Shown here one piece after another: positions 5,522-5,630 of a stretch of 5,630 nucleotides of DNA. The first letter of the stretch is position 1. Every line of letters starts with the position of its first letter. This stretch comes from Bacillota bacterium (GTDB lineage: Bacteria > Bacillota > Clostridia > Lachnospirales > Lachnospiraceae). The stretch lies in contig JAEZVF010000079.1 in the NCBI GenBank assembly GCA_023443225.1, positions 1 to 5,630 of the forward strand, read 5' to 3'. Position numbers and translations under genes: made by a program. A model generated the notes under the pieces. The model made no database searches. It was not told where the DNA came from and worked only from the letters and a program-made list of their open reading frames with translations.

Positions 5522-5595
5522 AAGTAAAATCCTAGAGAGAAGAGTGCAGATACGGCAGCAGAAATGCTGATTAGTCGTTATGCACTCTTTTTTTT
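5522..5595 (+). ncRNA. Candidate small RNA or leader/attenuator with branched hairpin
   Basis: Following the promoter, about 70 nt end in a structured terminator. The outer stem AGAGTGCA (5541-5548) pairs with TGCACTCT (5581-5588) and can be extended by A-U and G-U pairs at its base. An inner stem CAGCA (5556-5560) pairs with TGCTG (5565-5569) across the tetraloop GAAA. ACG (5552-5554) can pair with CGT (5576-5578), leaving an asymmetric internal loop ATTAGT. Eight T follow (5588-5595). The size and inner structure exceed a plain terminator. It does not match any riboswitch or RNA family that I can recognise. The start is set by the promoter and is approximate. It may act alone, or control a gene beyond base 5630. 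Confidence 0.5.
5541..5595 (+). terminator. Hairpin with U-tract ending the short transcript
   Basis: The 8-bp perfect outer stem (AGAGTGCA with TGCACTCT) is directly followed by a run of T, satisfying the form of a Rho-independent terminator. The loop side is long (32 nt) and contains its own GAAA-capped hairpin. If the transcript serves a downstream gene, this would be a conditional terminator. Confidence 0.68.
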
Positions 5596-5630
5596 GAAAG
5601 AAAAAATATATTCATATTTACGAAAGCTGG

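Overview
The window reads as a piece of chromosome from a low-GC Gram-positive anaerobe, most likely a Clostridia member such as a Lachnospiraceae. This is inferred from AT-rich intergenic DNA, strong AGGAGG-type ribosome binding sites, sigma-A-like promoters with 17-nt spacers, U-tailed hairpin terminators, and a secondary alcohol dehydrogenase of the Clostridium beijerinckii/Thermoanaerobacter type. The species cannot be named from the sequence alone.

Layout. Bases 1-124 are the 3' part of the tmRNA gene (ssrA), closed by an intrinsic terminator at about 129-158. Directly behind it, on the minus strand, lies a 51-codon remnant (157-312) that reads as the C-terminal end of a tyrosine recombinase, including the probable catalytic Tyr. 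The 3' end of ssrA is a classic integration site, so this looks like the scar of a mobile element whose integrase has been almost entirely lost. Six plus-strand genes follow: an alpha/beta hydrolase of the prolyl-aminopeptidase-like type (416-1381), a zinc NADP-dependent secondary alcohol dehydrogenase (1483-2535), a YjaB-like GNAT acetyltransferase (2631-3074), two unrelated single-domain VOC/glyoxalase-fold proteins (3213-3596 and 3697-4080), and an HSL-type esterase with HGGGY and GDSAG motifs (4295-5197).

Organisation. The genes share a direction but do not form one tight operon. The ADH has its own good promoter and is followed by a strong hairpin. The second VOC gene ends in a clear terminator. 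The final esterase has its own promoter and a leader of about 100 nt. The gene set (two hydrolases, a carbonyl/alcohol oxidoreductase, an acetyltransferase, two VOC proteins) resembles accessory small-molecule-modifying or detoxifying cargo. No shared pathway can be shown, and no CRISPR array, transposase or toxin-antitoxin pair was seen.

The last 433 bases hold no convincing protein gene. They do contain a compact transcription unit: a promoter (5487-5515) embedded in a near-palindrome, then about 70 nt that fold into a long hairpin with an inner GAAA-tetraloop stem and a U-tract. It is either a small RNA or a leader/attenuator for a gene beyond the window, and it is the least explained part of the sequence.
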